A DNA stretch of 64,000 nt, taken from NCBI GenBank assembly GCA_013205085.1, contig JABMLH010000005.1:14915-78914 (forward strand), written 5' to 3'. This stretch comes from Microbacteriaceae bacterium VKM Ac-2854. GTDB taxonomy: Bacteria > Actinomycetota > Actinomycetes > Actinomycetales > Microbacteriaceae. The translations under genes and the position numbers were made by a program. Below are positions 9,695 through 19,351 of this stretch, in pieces. Position 1 is the first letter of the stretch. Each line of letters opens with the position of its first letter. Under the pieces are notes generated by a model that was given only the letters and a program-made list of their open reading frames with translations, ran no database searches and was not told where the DNA came from.

Positions 9695-12025
9695 TCAGGA
9701 TGCGGGCGCGAGCAGCGCCACCGGGTAACGGTCCAGCAGTTCACCGAGCGCGACGGTGCCGCCCTCGAATCGTCGACCCGTCAGCTGTTCGATCCACGGC
9801 CGTCGGGCGAGCAGGATCGACGTGTCGCCCCAGCCGCCTGCGACGCCGTGCGGCAGTCGCGTCGCGATGGTCACGACCTCGCCGCGGTCGAACGCGACGA
9901 CGTGAGCGGCATGCGAGCCGTACGCGGCGACCGGCAGGTAGCGGCTGAAGAACTCGGGGTGATCCCGGCGCAGCCGCAGGGCGCGCGAGGTGACGAGCAG
10001 CTTCGCCGCGCCGGTCTCGTCGATCTCGGGCAGCCAGCCGTCGTCGATCCGCTTCAGCAGGGCCCGCCGCTCGGCGAAGTCGACGGGCCGACGGTTGTCG
10101 GGGTCGACCAGCGAACGCTCCCACAGTTCCGAACCCTGATAGACGTCGGGCACACTGGGAGCGGTCAGCTGGATCAGCTTCGCCGAGAGCCCGTTGGCGT
10201 AGCCGTCGGCTCGGACGCGGGCGACGGTCGCCTCGATCTTCGCCGCCACCTCCGGTCGGTCGAAGACCGCGTCGATCGCGGCGTGCATCCGCTTCTCGAA
10301 CGCCTCGTCGGGCGCCGTCCACGTCGTCGAGGTGCCGGCTTCGCGGGCCGCCTTCTCGATGTACGCCTGCAGCCGCTCACGCGAGGCGGGCCAGGCGCCG
10401 ACGACGGCCTCCCAGAGCAGGTGCTCGACGGGTCCGTCGCCGATGCCGGCGAGGGCGTGCAGCTCACGCAATGTCGCAGCCCACTGCTGCGGATCGCCGG
10501 CCAGCGCCGTGATCCGGGCGCGGGTGTCTTCGCCGCGCTTGGTGTCGTGGGTGGAGAGCGTGGTCAGCGACCAGGGCGTCGCCGCCTGGCGCCGCGCCTG
10601 ACGCTCGTGGAACTCGGCGACATCGATCGCGAACTCGGCTGGGTCCGCGCCGACCTCGTTCAGCGAGGTGAGTCGGCTGTAGCGGTAGAAGGCGGTGTCC
10701 TCCACACCCTTCGCCATCACCATGCCCGAGGTCTGCTGGAACCGGACCGAGACCGGGGAACCCTGCTCCGCCAGACGCGCGGCGACCGCGTCGATCGTCG
10801 CGGCGATGTCGGGCCGGCTGGTCGCGGCGTATGCACGGGCGTGTTCGATGTGTTCGGCGCCGTACGGCAGGTAGCTGCGATAGACCGGGAAGCAGGCCAG
10901 CAGTTCCGCGATCGCGTCGTCCGCGCCGGCGATGTCGGGTACCAGCCGGGCCAGTCGCAGCACCTCCGAGCGCAGGATTCCGTCGGCGATACCGCGCTTG
11001 GTGCCGCGGATGAGGTTGCTCCACACGATGACGCCGGGCGGCGCGACCGTCGGATCGGAACTCGCACCGTCGACTGGCGCGCCGTCGCTGAGTTCGACGT
11101 CCAGCGGCTCCAGCTCCTCCTGCGCCGCCGGATCCACCAGCACCCGGTCGATGTCGGCCAACGCGTCGTAACCGGTGGTGCCGACGGTCGGCCAGTTGGC
11201 GGGCATCCGCTCGTCGCCTTCGAGGATCTTCTCCACCCAGACCGGCTTGTCGCCGATCGCGCGCGCGAGGTCCTCCAGGTAGCGACCCGGGTCGGTCAGG
11301 CCGTCGGGGTGATCGACGCGCAGCCCGTCGGCCAGCCCCTCGGCGAACCAGCGCACGATCTCGCGGTGCGAGGCCTCGAAGACCTCCGGCTCCTCGACCT
11401 TGATCGCGGCCAGCGTATTCACCGCGAAGAAGCGCCGGTAGTTCAGCTCCGCATCCGCCCGGCGCCAGTTCACCAGCTCGTAGCTCTGCCGCTCGTGTAC
11501 CGCGCGTCCGCTGTCGCCGGCGGAGGCGGTACCCGGAGCGATCGGGAACCGGTTCTCGTAGTAGTGCAACTCGTCGCCGACCACGGTGAGTTCATCCAGC
11601 TCGCCGTCGCCGTCGCCGAGCACCGGGATGCGGATCCGACCGGCGCCGAAAGCCCAGTCCACGTCGAACGCGTTCGCGTAGCGGGAGGCCTGACCCAGCT
11701 TCAGCAGGTCCCACCACCAGGCGTTCTCGGCCGGGGTGGCGACGCCCATGTGGTTGGGCACGATGTCGATCAGCACACCGAGCCCGTTGGCACGCGCGGC
11801 GGCGGCTGCGCGGGCGAGCCCCTCGGCTCCCCCGCGCTCCGGGTCGATCTGCGAGTGGTCGACGACGTCGTAGCCGTGGTCGGATCCGGGCTCCGCCTTC
11901 AGCAGCGGGGAGAAGTAGAGCCAGTCGGCGCCGAGTTCGCGAACGTAGTCGGAGACACCTGCCGCCTCGTCCAGGTCGAAACCGGAGCGGATCTGGAGTC
12001 GGTAGGTCGAGGCGGGCAGGCGCAT
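9695..12025 (-). CDS. treY: Malto-oligosyltrehalose synthase TreY
   Basis: A GH13 enzyme of 776 residues that isomerises the reducing end of maltooligosaccharides into an alpha,alpha-1,1 linkage. The start [11 protein letters not shown] is typical of the family, followed by [19 protein letters not shown]. Catalytic-region motifs include [22 protein letters not shown] and [15 protein letters not shown]. It begins 3 nt after the treX stop and ends 5 nt before treZ. The length equals that of known TreY proteins. Its product is the substrate of TreZ. Confidence 0.95.
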   Translation of the reverse strand: MRLPASTYRLQIRSGFDLDEAAGVSDYVRELGADWLYFSPLLKAEPGSDHGYDVVDHSQIDPERGGAEGLARAAAAARANGLGVLIDIVPNHMGVATPAENAWWWDLLKLGQASRYANAFDVDWAFGAGRIRIPVLGDGDGELDELTVVGDELHYYENRFPIAPGTASAGDSGRAVHERQSYELVNWRRADAELNYRRFFAVNTLAAIKVEEPEVFEASHREIVRWFAEGLADGLRVDHPDGLTDPGRYLEDLARAIGDKPVWVEKILEGDERMPANWPTVGTTGYDALADIDRVLVDPAAQEELEPLDVELSDGAPVDGASSDPTVAPPGVIVWSNLIRGTKRGIADGILRSEVLRLARLVPDIAGADDAIAELLACFPVYRSYLPYGAEHIEHARAYAATSRPDIAATIDAVAARLAEQGSPVSVRFQQTSGMVMAKGVEDTAFYRYSRLTSLNEVGADPAEFAIDVAEFHERQARRQAATPWSLTTLSTHDTKRGEDTRARITALAGDPQQWAATLRELHALAGIGDGPVEHLLWEAVVGAWPASRERLQAYIEKAAREAGTSTTWTAPDEAFEKRMHAAIDAVFDRPEVAAKIEATVARVRADGYANGLSAKLIQLTAPSVPDVYQGSELWERSLVDPDNRRPVDFAERRALLKRIDDGWLPEIDETGAAKLLVTSRALRLRRDHPEFFSRYLPVAAYGSHAAHVVAFDRGEVVTIATRLPHGVAGGWGDTSILLARRPWIEQLTGRRFEGGTVALGELLDRYPVALLAPAS

Positions 12026-12028
12026 GGG

Positions 12029-14350
12029 TCAGGCTCCAGAGGTTGCGGAATCGGTGGACTCTTCGTGCGGGCTGGTCATGCCCGCAGACGGATCGGTGAT
12101 GATCGGGATCGCGCTGGTCGCCGCCAGCGAGGCCAGGGATGCGGCCACGGAATGGTCGATCTCGGGCTCCGGCGGGCGGTGCTCCTGCATGATCACCAGC
12201 GACTTCGCCTGGACCGTCTGCTTCGCACCGGCGGGGCGGGCGATCGAGTCGGCCTCCTCACCGGCGGTGTCGACGAGGATGCTCCAGGCGAGGGCGTACT
12301 CGTCGCTGGGCAGCGAGAACTCCACCTCGTTGTCGTCGGCGTTGAAGTACAGCAGGAAGCTGTCGTCGCTGACCGGGCGGCCGCGCTGATCGCGCTCGCG
12401 GATGCCCTGGCCGTTCAGGAAGATGCCGACCGAGCGGTCCAGGCCCGAGTCCCAGTCCTCCGGCTCCATCTCGCTGCCGTCGGCCTTGAACCAGACGATA
12501 TCGGGCAGCGGCTCGGTCAGTCCGCGGCGGACGGGGCGGCCGTTGAAGAAGCGGCTGCGCCGGAAGGTGGGGTGCTCCTGGCGGAGTCGGATCAGCGCGG
12601 CGGTGAACTCGATCAGCGGCTTGTCGGCGTGCTGCCAGTCGATCCAGGTCAGCTCGCTGTCCTGCGCGTAGGTGTTGTTGTTTCCGTTCTGCGTGCGGCC
12701 CAACTCGTCGCCGTGCAGGATCATCGGCACACCCTGCGAGATCATCATGGTGGCGAGGAAATTGCGCTGCTGACGCGAACGCAGCCCGTTGATCCGCGGG
12801 TCGTCCGTCGGGCCCTCCACACCGGAGTTCCACGAGCGGTTGTGCGACTCGCCGTCGTTGTTGTTCTCGCCGTTCGCGTCGTTGTGCTTCTCGTTGTACG
12901 AGACCAGGTCGCGCAGCGTGAAGCCGTCGTGAGCCGTGACGAAGTTGATCGAGGCGACCGGGCGACGGCCCGAGTTCGCGTACAGGTCGGCGGAGCCGGT
13001 GATCCGCGAGGCGAACTCCCCCAGCGTCGACGGCTCGCCGCGCCAGAAGTCGCGCACGGTGTCGCGGTACTTGCCGTTCCATTCCGTCCACTGCGGCGGG
13101 AAGTTGCCGACCTGGTAGCCGCCGGGGCCGACGTCCCACGGCTCGGCGATCAGCTTGACCTGCGAGACCACCGGGTCCTGCTGCACCAGCTCGAAGAAGG
13201 TGGAGAGGCGATCGACGTCGTAGAACTCCCGGGCGAGGGCCGAGGCGAGGTCGAAGCGGAAGCCGTCGACCCGCATCTCGGTGACCCAGTAGCGCAGCGA
13301 GTCCATGATCAGCTGCAGCGAATGCGGATGCCGCACGTTCAGCGTGTTGCCGGTGCCGGTGTAGTCCATATAGTGCTTCTCGTCGTTGTCGACGAGCCGG
13401 TAGTAGGCCTCGTTGTCGATGCCCTTGAACGACAGCGACGGGCCCAGGTGGTTGCCCTCGGCCGTGTGGTTGTAGACCACGTCGAGGATCACCTCGATGT
13501 TCGCGGCGTGCAGCGCGCGCACCATGCTCTTGAACTCCTGAACCTGCTGGCCGAGCTGGCCGGTGGAGGCGTAGGTGTTCTGCGGGGCGAAGAAGCCGAT
13601 CGTGTTGTAGCCCCAGTAGTTCGAAAGGCCCTTCTCGATCAGCGTCGAGTCGTTCACGAACTGGTGCACGGGCATCAGCTCGATCGCCGAGATGCCGAGG
13701 TGCTTCAGGTGCGCGATGACGGCGGGGTGAGCGACGCCGGCGTAGGTGCCGCGCAGCTCCTCCGGCACCTCGGGGTGGCGCTCCGTGAGGCCCTTGACGT
13801 GCGCCTCGTAGATGACGGTGTTGTCGTACGGGATCCGCGGCCGGCGGTCGCCCGCCCAGTCGAAGAACGGGTTGATCACAACGCCGAGCATCATGTGCGC
13901 CGCGGAGTCGTCGTCGTTGCGGGAGTCGGGGTCGCCGAAGTGGTACGGGAACAGCGACTCGTCCCAGTCGATCTCGCCCTCGATCGCCTTCGCGTAGGGG
14001 TCGAGGAGCAGCTTGTTCGGGTTGCAGCGTCGGCCCTTGCTCGGGTCGTACTCGCCGTGCACCCGGTAGCCGTAGCGCTGACCCGGCTGCACCTGCGGCA
14101 GATAGCAGTGCCAGACGTAGGCGTCGGACTCGATCACCTCGACGCGGGTCTCCACGCCCTCCTCGTCGAAGAGGCAGAGTTCGACGCGGTCCGCGGCCTC
14201 ACTGAATAGGGCGAAGTTCGTGCCGCTGCCGTCGAAGGTAGCGCCGAGAGGGTAGGCGGTGCCCGGCCAGCTCTCGATGTGGTGCCTCTGGGTGGAGACG
14301 GCGTGTTCGGTGGAACGGGCCGTCGGGGTCGTGGGGGCGATGTCCGCCAC
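12029..14350 (-). CDS. treX: Glycogen debranching enzyme TreX/GlgX
   Basis: A GH13 isoamylase-type debranching enzyme of 773 residues. A CBM48-like N-terminal module (TAYPLGATFDGSGTNFALFSE) precedes the barrel. Barrel motifs are VDGFRFDLASALARE, LIAEPWDVGPGGYQVG, and TAHDGFTLRDLVSYNEKHND. The start is GTG 14350, chosen for its strong AAGGAGG four bases upstream; the frame is open a little further but lacks a comparable site. It debranches glycogen to linear maltodextrins that TreY and TreZ turn into trehalose, so the three genes form a complete route. Confidence 0.93.
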   Translation of the reverse strand: MADIAPTTPTARSTEHAVSTQRHHIESWPGTAYPLGATFDGSGTNFALFSEAADRVELCLFDEEGVETRVEVIESDAYVWHCYLPQVQPGQRYGYRVHGEYDPSKGRRCNPNKLLLDPYAKAIEGEIDWDESLFPYHFGDPDSRNDDDSAAHMMLGVVINPFFDWAGDRRPRIPYDNTVIYEAHVKGLTERHPEVPEELRGTYAGVAHPAVIAHLKHLGISAIELMPVHQFVNDSTLIEKGLSNYWGYNTIGFFAPQNTYASTGQLGQQVQEFKSMVRALHAANIEVILDVVYNHTAEGNHLGPSLSFKGIDNEAYYRLVDNDEKHYMDYTGTGNTLNVRHPHSLQLIMDSLRYWVTEMRVDGFRFDLASALAREFYDVDRLSTFFELVQQDPVVSQVKLIAEPWDVGPGGYQVGNFPPQWTEWNGKYRDTVRDFWRGEPSTLGEFASRITGSADLYANSGRRPVASINFVTAHDGFTLRDLVSYNEKHNDANGENNNDGESHNRSWNSGVEGPTDDPRINGLRSRQQRNFLATMMISQGVPMILHGDELGRTQNGNNNTYAQDSELTWIDWQHADKPLIEFTAALIRLRQEHPTFRRSRFFNGRPVRRGLTEPLPDIVWFKADGSEMEPEDWDSGLDRSVGIFLNGQGIRERDQRGRPVSDDSFLLYFNADDNEVEFSLPSDEYALAWSILVDTAGEEADSIARPAGAKQTVQAKSLVIMQEHRPPEPEIDHSVAASLASLAATSAIPIITDPSAGMTSPHEESTDSATSGA

Positions 14351-14536
14351 GTGTCCTCCTTCTCGGGTGCAGTCGTTCGGGACTCGTACATCCGGTACGG
14401 CTCCGGCTCGCGATTCGAGCCGGGCCAACAGCCAACCCTAGCCGCCGCCAACGACGCCGTCGTTGACTGAGAGCGAGGTTACCGAGAACCTCCGACATCG
14501 GATGAGGGCTACCGCACGCGCCCCGCGACCCACTAT

Positions 14537-14607
14537 GCGAGGGACCCCTCCAGCGCGCGAGGGCGCCGCGGAGGGCGGGTCCGCGGCGCGCTGGAGGGGT
14601 CCCTCGC
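14537..14607. repeat. 22-bp perfect inverted repeat, long hairpin
   Basis: Bases 14537-14558 are the exact reverse complement of 14586-14607. The 27-nt centre contains a further pairing (GCGCCGCGGA with TCCGCGGCGC). It lies between divergent genes, so it is not an ordinary terminator. It may be a REP-like element or a protein site. Confidence 0.75.
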
Positions 14608-14678
14608 AGGAGGATGGAACCTTTTTGCGGGAGCGGACATTCCGGGGTGTAAGGGGAAACGACCGGGGGAAGCGGGGA

Positions 14679-14714
14679 TGTTGCGCCGGGCCGCGGAGGT
14701 GGCCCGGCGCAACA
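14679..14714 (+). promoter_or_regulatory. 14-bp perfect hairpin ahead of the sigma factor gene
   Basis: TGTTGCGCCGGGCC (14679-14692) pairs exactly with GGCCCGGCGCAACA (14701-14714) around an 8-nt loop. It ends 47 bases before the sigma factor ATG, so it would lie in the leader or promoter of that gene. No T tract follows. Confidence 0.55.
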
Positions 14715-14761
14715 CGGCACGACTGGCAGCATGCAGACGCACAAGAACGACAGAGGGGCCG

Positions 14762-15364
14762 ATGACACAGACACAACTCGACGAGGCGGCGGTGTGGGCC
14801 TCGGCGATCGCGGGAGACGCCGAGGCCTTCGCGTCGATGTACGACCTGCACCGCGATCGCGTGTTCGGGCACGCCCTCCGGCTGACCCGATCCGCTCACG
14901 ACGCCGAGGACGCGACCGCCATGGTGTTCCTGGAGGCGTGGCGCAAGCGCCGCAGTGTGCGGCTGGTCGACGGGTCCATCATCGGCTGGCTTCTGGTGAC
15001 GACGAACTACGTCGTGCGCAACCTGATGCGCTCGATGAATCGCTACGCTCACGCGTTGGCGAAACTCCCCCCGTCGCCGGATGCGGACGATCATGCCGAG
15101 GAGATCGGTGATCGCCTCGACCGCACGTCTCGTGAAAGCGTCGTGCGTGAGGCTTTCGGTCGGCTCAATCGCGCCGACCAGGACATCATCACTCTCTGCG
15201 TGCTGGAGGAGTTCAGCGGCGCGCAGGCGGCCGCGGCGCTGGGCATCCCCGTCGGCACCGTCAAGTCCCGCCTCTCCCGAGCGAAACAACGGCTCGGCAC
15301 TCTGACCACGGCCTCGCTCGAGGCTCAACCGATCGCTACGACCACGATGGGAGGTGCGCGATGA
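14762..15364 (+). CDS. ECF-type RNA polymerase sigma factor
   Basis: A sigma-70 family factor of 200 residues with only regions 2 and 4. Region 2 is seen in FASMYDLHRDRVFGHALRLT and AEDATAMVFLEAWRKR. Region 4 is FGRLNRADQDIITLCVLEE followed by the helix-turn-helix AAALGIPVGTVKSRLSRAK. ATG 14762 follows GAGGGG. The stop overlaps the start of the next gene (ATGA at 15361-15364), so the two are translationally coupled. That partner has a membrane segment and may anchor or control the sigma factor. The target promoters are unknown. Confidence 0.9.
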   Translation: MTQTQLDEAAVWASAIAGDAEAFASMYDLHRDRVFGHALRLTRSAHDAEDATAMVFLEAWRKRRSVRLVDGSIIGWLLVTTNYVVRNLMRSMNRYAHALAKLPPSPDADDHAEEIGDRLDRTSRESVVREAFGRLNRADQDIITLCVLEEFSGAQAAAALGIPVGTVKSRLSRAKQRLGTLTTASLEAQPIATTTMGGAR

Positions 15365-16569
15365 CCGAGAAGCAGTCACCGACGCCCTCGTTCGACCCGA
15401 AGCGCAGCGCCGCCATCCGCGAGCTGCTGATGGAGGAGGTGCGCGCGAGTAAGCCGCGGCGGCGCCCGTCGGCCCGGGTGCTCGGACTCAGCTCGCTCGC
15501 CGTGCTCGCCGGCATCGCGGTGTCCGGCACGGCCGCGTTCGCGATCACCGGCGGCGCGATGTTCGGAGCTCTGCCGGCAGAAGAGACTCCGACGCCCATC
15601 GTGACGTCGACCATCACGCTCACCCCGACGCCGACGCCGACGCCGACATCGACGCCGGTGGCACCGGCCGAGCCGGAGAATCCGCCCGCACCGACAGTCC
15701 GTGTTCCGTCGACGTGCGACGCCGTGTTGCCGGTAGCTGTCGCTGCGGAACTCGCCGGTCCCACGGCGACGTCGGTCCCGCTTTCTCGGGCGGGCTTCTC
15801 TCCTGATTCCTACGCCATCGAACGCGTCGGCGGCTTGATCTGCCGGTTCGAGTCGGCTCCAGAGGAGAACAAGAACGTTGTGCTGACGATCGTCCCCCTC
15901 GCCGATCCGTCGGCCGCTCGCGTCGGTTCGGACACCGCGGATCCCGAACCCGCGATTTCGAGCACAGCACGTTCGTACTGCAGTGGCGGAGTCCGGTGCT
16001 GGCTTCTGGATCACGTCGGTTCGTACGGCGTCCAGCTGTTCGGGTGGAATCTCGACGATGCGCAGCGTGAATCCGCGCGCGCCGTCATGGCGTCGATCGT
16101 CGCCGCGACGGCCGCCTTCGCGGCACCTGCACCGCTGTGGGAGCCCACAGGTGCGACGATCCGTGGCGCCCTGGATTGCGCCGGCTTCACCGATGATGCA
16201 GCCATGTCGGCGGCCGTCGGCACCACCATGGTCGGTGGACCGCCGGAGAACGAGGGTAACGCGGACTTTTGGCGCTCGGCGTCCAGTGTCGGCTCAGGCA
16301 GCTGCCAATGGATTTCGACTGACCCCAGTGGGGATTCCCCCTTCGTCTACGCTTCGGTGCTGCCGGGCGGCGCGTCCTACTTCGACACGGAGGCGAGTGA
16401 ATTGTCGTGGTTCGCTGCGCCGGACTACCCGGGCGACGCCTACGTCAGCGAGGACGGGCGGCATGCCAGCGTTCTGGTGGACAACGGGTGGTTGTACGTC
16501 GGTGCTCCCGCTGACCGGCTGCGCGCCGTCACGGAGTTGATCCTGTCCAACGTCGCGCCCTCGCAGTGA
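15361..16569 (+). CDS. Membrane-anchored protein coupled to the ECF sigma factor
   Basis: A protein of 402 residues with a cytosolic basic N terminus (about 1-40), one membrane segment (around LGLSSLAVLAGIAVSGTAAF) and a Thr-Pro repeat linker (TPTPTPTPTSTP). A large extracellular part follows, with several Cys residues (VPSTCDAVLP, LICRFES, ALDCAGF, SGSCQW) that could form disulfides. There is no recognisable zinc-binding anti-sigma motif. Its 4-nt overlap with the sigma factor gene suggests a regulatory partner, perhaps an anti-sigma or sensor protein, but this is inference from position and topology only. Confidence 0.75.
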   Translation: MTEKQSPTPSFDPKRSAAIRELLMEEVRASKPRRRPSARVLGLSSLAVLAGIAVSGTAAFAITGGAMFGALPAEETPTPIVTSTITLTPTPTPTPTSTPVAPAEPENPPAPTVRVPSTCDAVLPVAVAAELAGPTATSVPLSRAGFSPDSYAIERVGGLICRFESAPEENKNVVLTIVPLADPSAARVGSDTADPEPAISSTARSYCSGGVRCWLLDHVGSYGVQLFGWNLDDAQRESARAVMASIVAATAAFAAPAPLWEPTGATIRGALDCAGFTDDAAMSAAVGTTMVGGPPENEGNADFWRSASSVGSGSCQWISTDPSGDSPFVYASVLPGGASYFDTEASELSWFAAPDYPGDAYVSEDGRHASVLVDNGWLYVGAPADRLRAVTELILSNVAPSQ

Positions 16570-16602
16570 TGCTCGCGTCGCCGCATCCGCCCACTGAAGC
16601 GA

Positions 16603-18414
16603 TCAGTGCGAGCCGATGCGGCGGCGCAGCAGCTCGATGCGCTGCTGCAGCTGGGTCACCGAGGCCTGGGCCACCGCCGGCCCGCCGCAGACGCGGCGCA
16701 GTTCGGCGTGCACCATGCCGTGCGTCTCGCCCGTGTTGCGAGCCCAGAGTCCGACCAGGCTGTTGAGCAGGCTGCGCTGCTCCTTGAGCGTACGGTAGAG
16801 CGGGGCCGGCGGTTCGTTCTTCGCCGCCTCCTGCGTCGCCGGGCCGTGCGCCTTGGTGCTGCTGCGCTTGGCCTGGCGCTGCTGCCGATGCTGCAGGAGC
16901 TCGCGCACCTGGTCGGGCTCGAGCAGGCCGGGGATACCGATGAAGTCGAGCTCCTCCTCGGAGTCGACGGCGACCTCCATGCCGAAGTCATCGCCCTCGA
17001 ACATCACCCGGTCGAAGGTCGCGTCGGATCCGAGCGACTCGAAGCGGCCCTCCTCCAGCAGTTCGCTGGAGGCCTTCTCCTCGCGCTCGGCCGCGGCCAT
17101 CAGGTCGGCCTCGGGATATTCCTCGTCGTCGCTCGACTTCTTGTCCAGCGCGTGGTCGCGTTGCAACTCCATCGTGCCGGCGAGGCCCAGCAGATTCGGC
17201 ACGTTCGGCAGGAAGACGGAGGCGGTCTCGCCGCGGCGGCGGGCACGCACGAAGCGACCGATCGCCTGGGCGAAGAACAGCGGCGTCGAGGCCGAAGTCG
17301 CGTACACACCGACCGCGAGCCGCGGAACGTCGACACCCTCCGACACCATCCGCACCGCGACCATCCAGCGGCCGGTGCCCGTGGAGTACTCCTCGATCCG
17401 CTCCGAGGCCTCCTTCTCGTCCGAGAGCACCACCGTGACGGGTTCCCCCGAGATGTCCTTCAGCATGGCGGCGTACGCCCGTGCCGCGTAGTGATCGGTC
17501 GCGATGACCAGGCCACCCGCGTCCGGGATCGCTCGCCGCACCTCCGTCAGGCGGGTGTTCGCCGCGCGCAGCACGGCCGGGATCCAGTCGCCCTTCGGAT
17601 CGAGAGCGGTTCGCCACGCCTGTGAGGTGATGTCCTTCGTGTTGCCCTCGCCGAGCCGCGCCTCCATCTCGTCGCCGGCCTTCGACTTCCAGCGCATGCT
17701 GCCGGCGTAGACCATAAAGATCACCGGACGGACGACGCCGTCGGCGAGGGCGCGGCCGTAGCCGTAGGCGTAGTCGGTGATCGAGGTGCGGATGCCCTCG
17801 TCGTCGGGCGCGTAGGTCACGAACGGGATGGGGGCGGTGTCGGACCGGAACGGCGTTCCCGTCAGCGACAACCGCCGGGTGGCGGGCGCGAAGGCCTCGC
17901 GGACGGCGTCGCCCCAGCTCAGGGCGTCACCGGCGTGGTGCACCTCGTCCAGGATGACGAGGGTCTTCGCCGACTCGGTGATCTCCTTGTGCAGCTCGGC
18001 GCGGACGCCCACCTGCGCGTACGTGACGGCAACACCGTGATAGTGCCGGGCGTGTCGGCCCATCCGGTTCGTGAATGTGGGGTCGAGTCGGATGCCCACC
18101 CGGTGCGCAGCCTCGGCCCACTGTCGCTTGAGGTGCTCGGTCGGAGCGACCACGGTGATCCGCTCGACCGTGCGGTTGTGCAGAAGCTCGGCGGCGAGGC
18201 GGAGCGCGAAGGTGGTCTTGCCGGCACCGGGCGTCGCCGCGGCGAGGAAGTCGCGCGGCTCGTTCGTGAAGTAGGCGTTCAGCGCCTCCGCCTGCCACGC
18301 GCGCAGCTTGCTGGCGGTACCCCACGGCGCCCTGCCGGGGAACGAAGGCGACAGGTGTTCTGCGGCGGAGGTGCCGACCTGGTGGCCGAAGTTCGATGGG
18401 ATGCTCACTTGCAT
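16603..18414 (-). CDS. DEAD/DEAH-box superfamily II helicase
   Basis: A protein of 603 residues with two RecA-like domains. Motif I is ATPGAGKTTFA, motif II the variant DEVHH, motif III SLTGTPFRSD, and motif VI lies in QAIGRFVRARRRGE. The C-terminal third is highly charged (SSDDEEYPEAD and similar) and ends in a coiled-coil-like segment QASVTQLQQRIELLRRR. It belongs to a conserved actinobacterial helicase group of unknown substrate. It is divergent from the SGNH gene, with 52 bp between the two starts. Confidence 0.88.
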   Translation of the reverse strand: MQVSIPSNFGHQVGTSAAEHLSPSFPGRAPWGTASKLRAWQAEALNAYFTNEPRDFLAAATPGAGKTTFALRLAAELLHNRTVERITVVAPTEHLKRQWAEAAHRVGIRLDPTFTNRMGRHARHYHGVAVTYAQVGVRAELHKEITESAKTLVILDEVHHAGDALSWGDAVREAFAPATRRLSLTGTPFRSDTAPIPFVTYAPDDEGIRTSITDYAYGYGRALADGVVRPVIFMVYAGSMRWKSKAGDEMEARLGEGNTKDITSQAWRTALDPKGDWIPAVLRAANTRLTEVRRAIPDAGGLVIATDHYAARAYAAMLKDISGEPVTVVLSDEKEASERIEEYSTGTGRWMVAVRMVSEGVDVPRLAVGVYATSASTPLFFAQAIGRFVRARRRGETASVFLPNVPNLLGLAGTMELQRDHALDKKSSDDEEYPEADLMAAAEREEKASSELLEEGRFESLGSDATFDRVMFEGDDFGMEVAVDSEEELDFIGIPGLLEPDQVRELLQHRQQRQAKRSSTKAHGPATQEAAKNEPPAPLYRTLKEQRSLLNSLVGLWARNTGETHGMVHAELRRVCGGPAVAQASVTQLQQRIELLRRRIGSH

Positions 18415-18466
18415 CGAAGATACCCGAGGTTCGAGTGGAGGGAAGCTCGGGGAGCAGAATGGAGGT

Positions 18467-19351
18467 ATGGTCGAGCAGCTTCATCCCTGGTCACGGTACG
18501 TCGCCCTCGGCGATTCCTTCACCGAAGGCATCGGCGATCCGGAGCCCGGCAGCCCCGGCGGCCACCGCGGCTGGGCCGACCGGGTGGCGGAAGTCCTCAG
18601 CAGCCAGAGCGACGACTTCGCCTATGCGAACCTCGCGGTGCGCGGCAAGCTGCTGCAGCAGATCGTGGACGACCAGATCGAGCCGGCGCTCGCGCTGCGA
18701 CCCGATCTGATCACCATCTCCGCGGGCGGCAATGACGTCATCCGACCCGGCACGGATCCGGACGACATCGCCGCCCGGTTCGAGGACGGACTCGAGCGCC
18801 TGACCTCGCAGGGCGCTACCGTGGTGATCTTCACCGGCGTCGATGTGGGCTTCTCCCCCGTGTTCAACCGGATCCGCGGCAAAGTCGCGATCTACAACGA
18901 GAACCTGAGGGCTCTCGCGAAGAAGTTCGACTGCGTCGTTGCCGACCAGTGGTCATTGAAAGAGATCCAGGACGTTCGGATGTGGGCTCCCGACCGGCTG
19001 CACCTGAATCCGCACGGTCATCACGAGGTGGCCCGGATGGTCTTGGAGGCGCTGAACGTCGAGAACGAGCTGCGGCCACTCCGACCGGAACCGTTGCCGC
19101 CCGTGCGCTGGCGCGCCGCGCGAACCGAGGATGTGAAGTGGGCGCGGGAATACCTCGTACCGTGGGTGCTGCGGCGGATCCGACACCAGTCCTCGGGTGA
19201 TGACGTCACCGCGAAGCGCCCCGACGCCGGACCCTTCCTGCTGCTCCCGCCGGAGCCGCAGATCGCCGACGCTGCGGGCAACGCGAGCGCCGCCGAAGTC
19301 GCGGCGGACGTCGCCGAGGTGGACGCGCAGATAGGCCCCGTCGGCAACTGA
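18467..19351 (+). CDS. SGNH/GDSL-family hydrolase
   Basis: The conserved blocks of SGNH hydrolases are present: block I YVALGDSFTEGIGDP with the nucleophile Ser, block III SAGGNDVIRPG with the oxyanion Asn, and block V APDRLHLNPHGHHEVA with the Asp and His. The protein has 294 residues and no signal peptide, so it is probably a cytosolic esterase or lipase; the substrate is unknown. ATG 18467 has GGAGG 2-3 nt upstream. Beyond about residue 235 it has a low-complexity Ala-rich tail, which overlaps the antisense run-on of DUF222 copy 2. Confidence 0.88.
   Translation: MVEQLHPWSRYVALGDSFTEGIGDPEPGSPGGHRGWADRVAEVLSSQSDDFAYANLAVRGKLLQQIVDDQIEPALALRPDLITISAGGNDVIRPGTDPDDIAARFEDGLERLTSQGATVVIFTGVDVGFSPVFNRIRGKVAIYNENLRALAKKFDCVVADQWSLKEIQDVRMWAPDRLHLNPHGHHEVARMVLEALNVENELRPLRPEPLPPVRWRAARTEDVKWAREYLVPWVLRRIRHQSSGDDVTAKRPDAGPFLLLPPEPQIADAAGNASAAEVAADVAEVDAQIGPVGN

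Larger units (their letters stand above)
14351..14761. other. Divergent intergenic region treX / ECF sigma
   Basis: About 410 bp without a convincing gene. It holds an 8-bp hairpin (CCGGCTCG/CGAGCCGG, about 14402-14422) in the likely treX leader and two long perfect inverted repeats described separately. Promoters for both directions must lie here, but I cannot assign -35/-10 elements with confidence. Confidence 0.6.

Noticed and set aside
9662-14209. A 1515-codon open frame on the plus strand opposite treX-treY-treZ
   Set aside because: It is the antisense of three confident genes, is rich in Arg/Val/Asp patterns typical of high-GC shadow frames, and has no recognisable domain.
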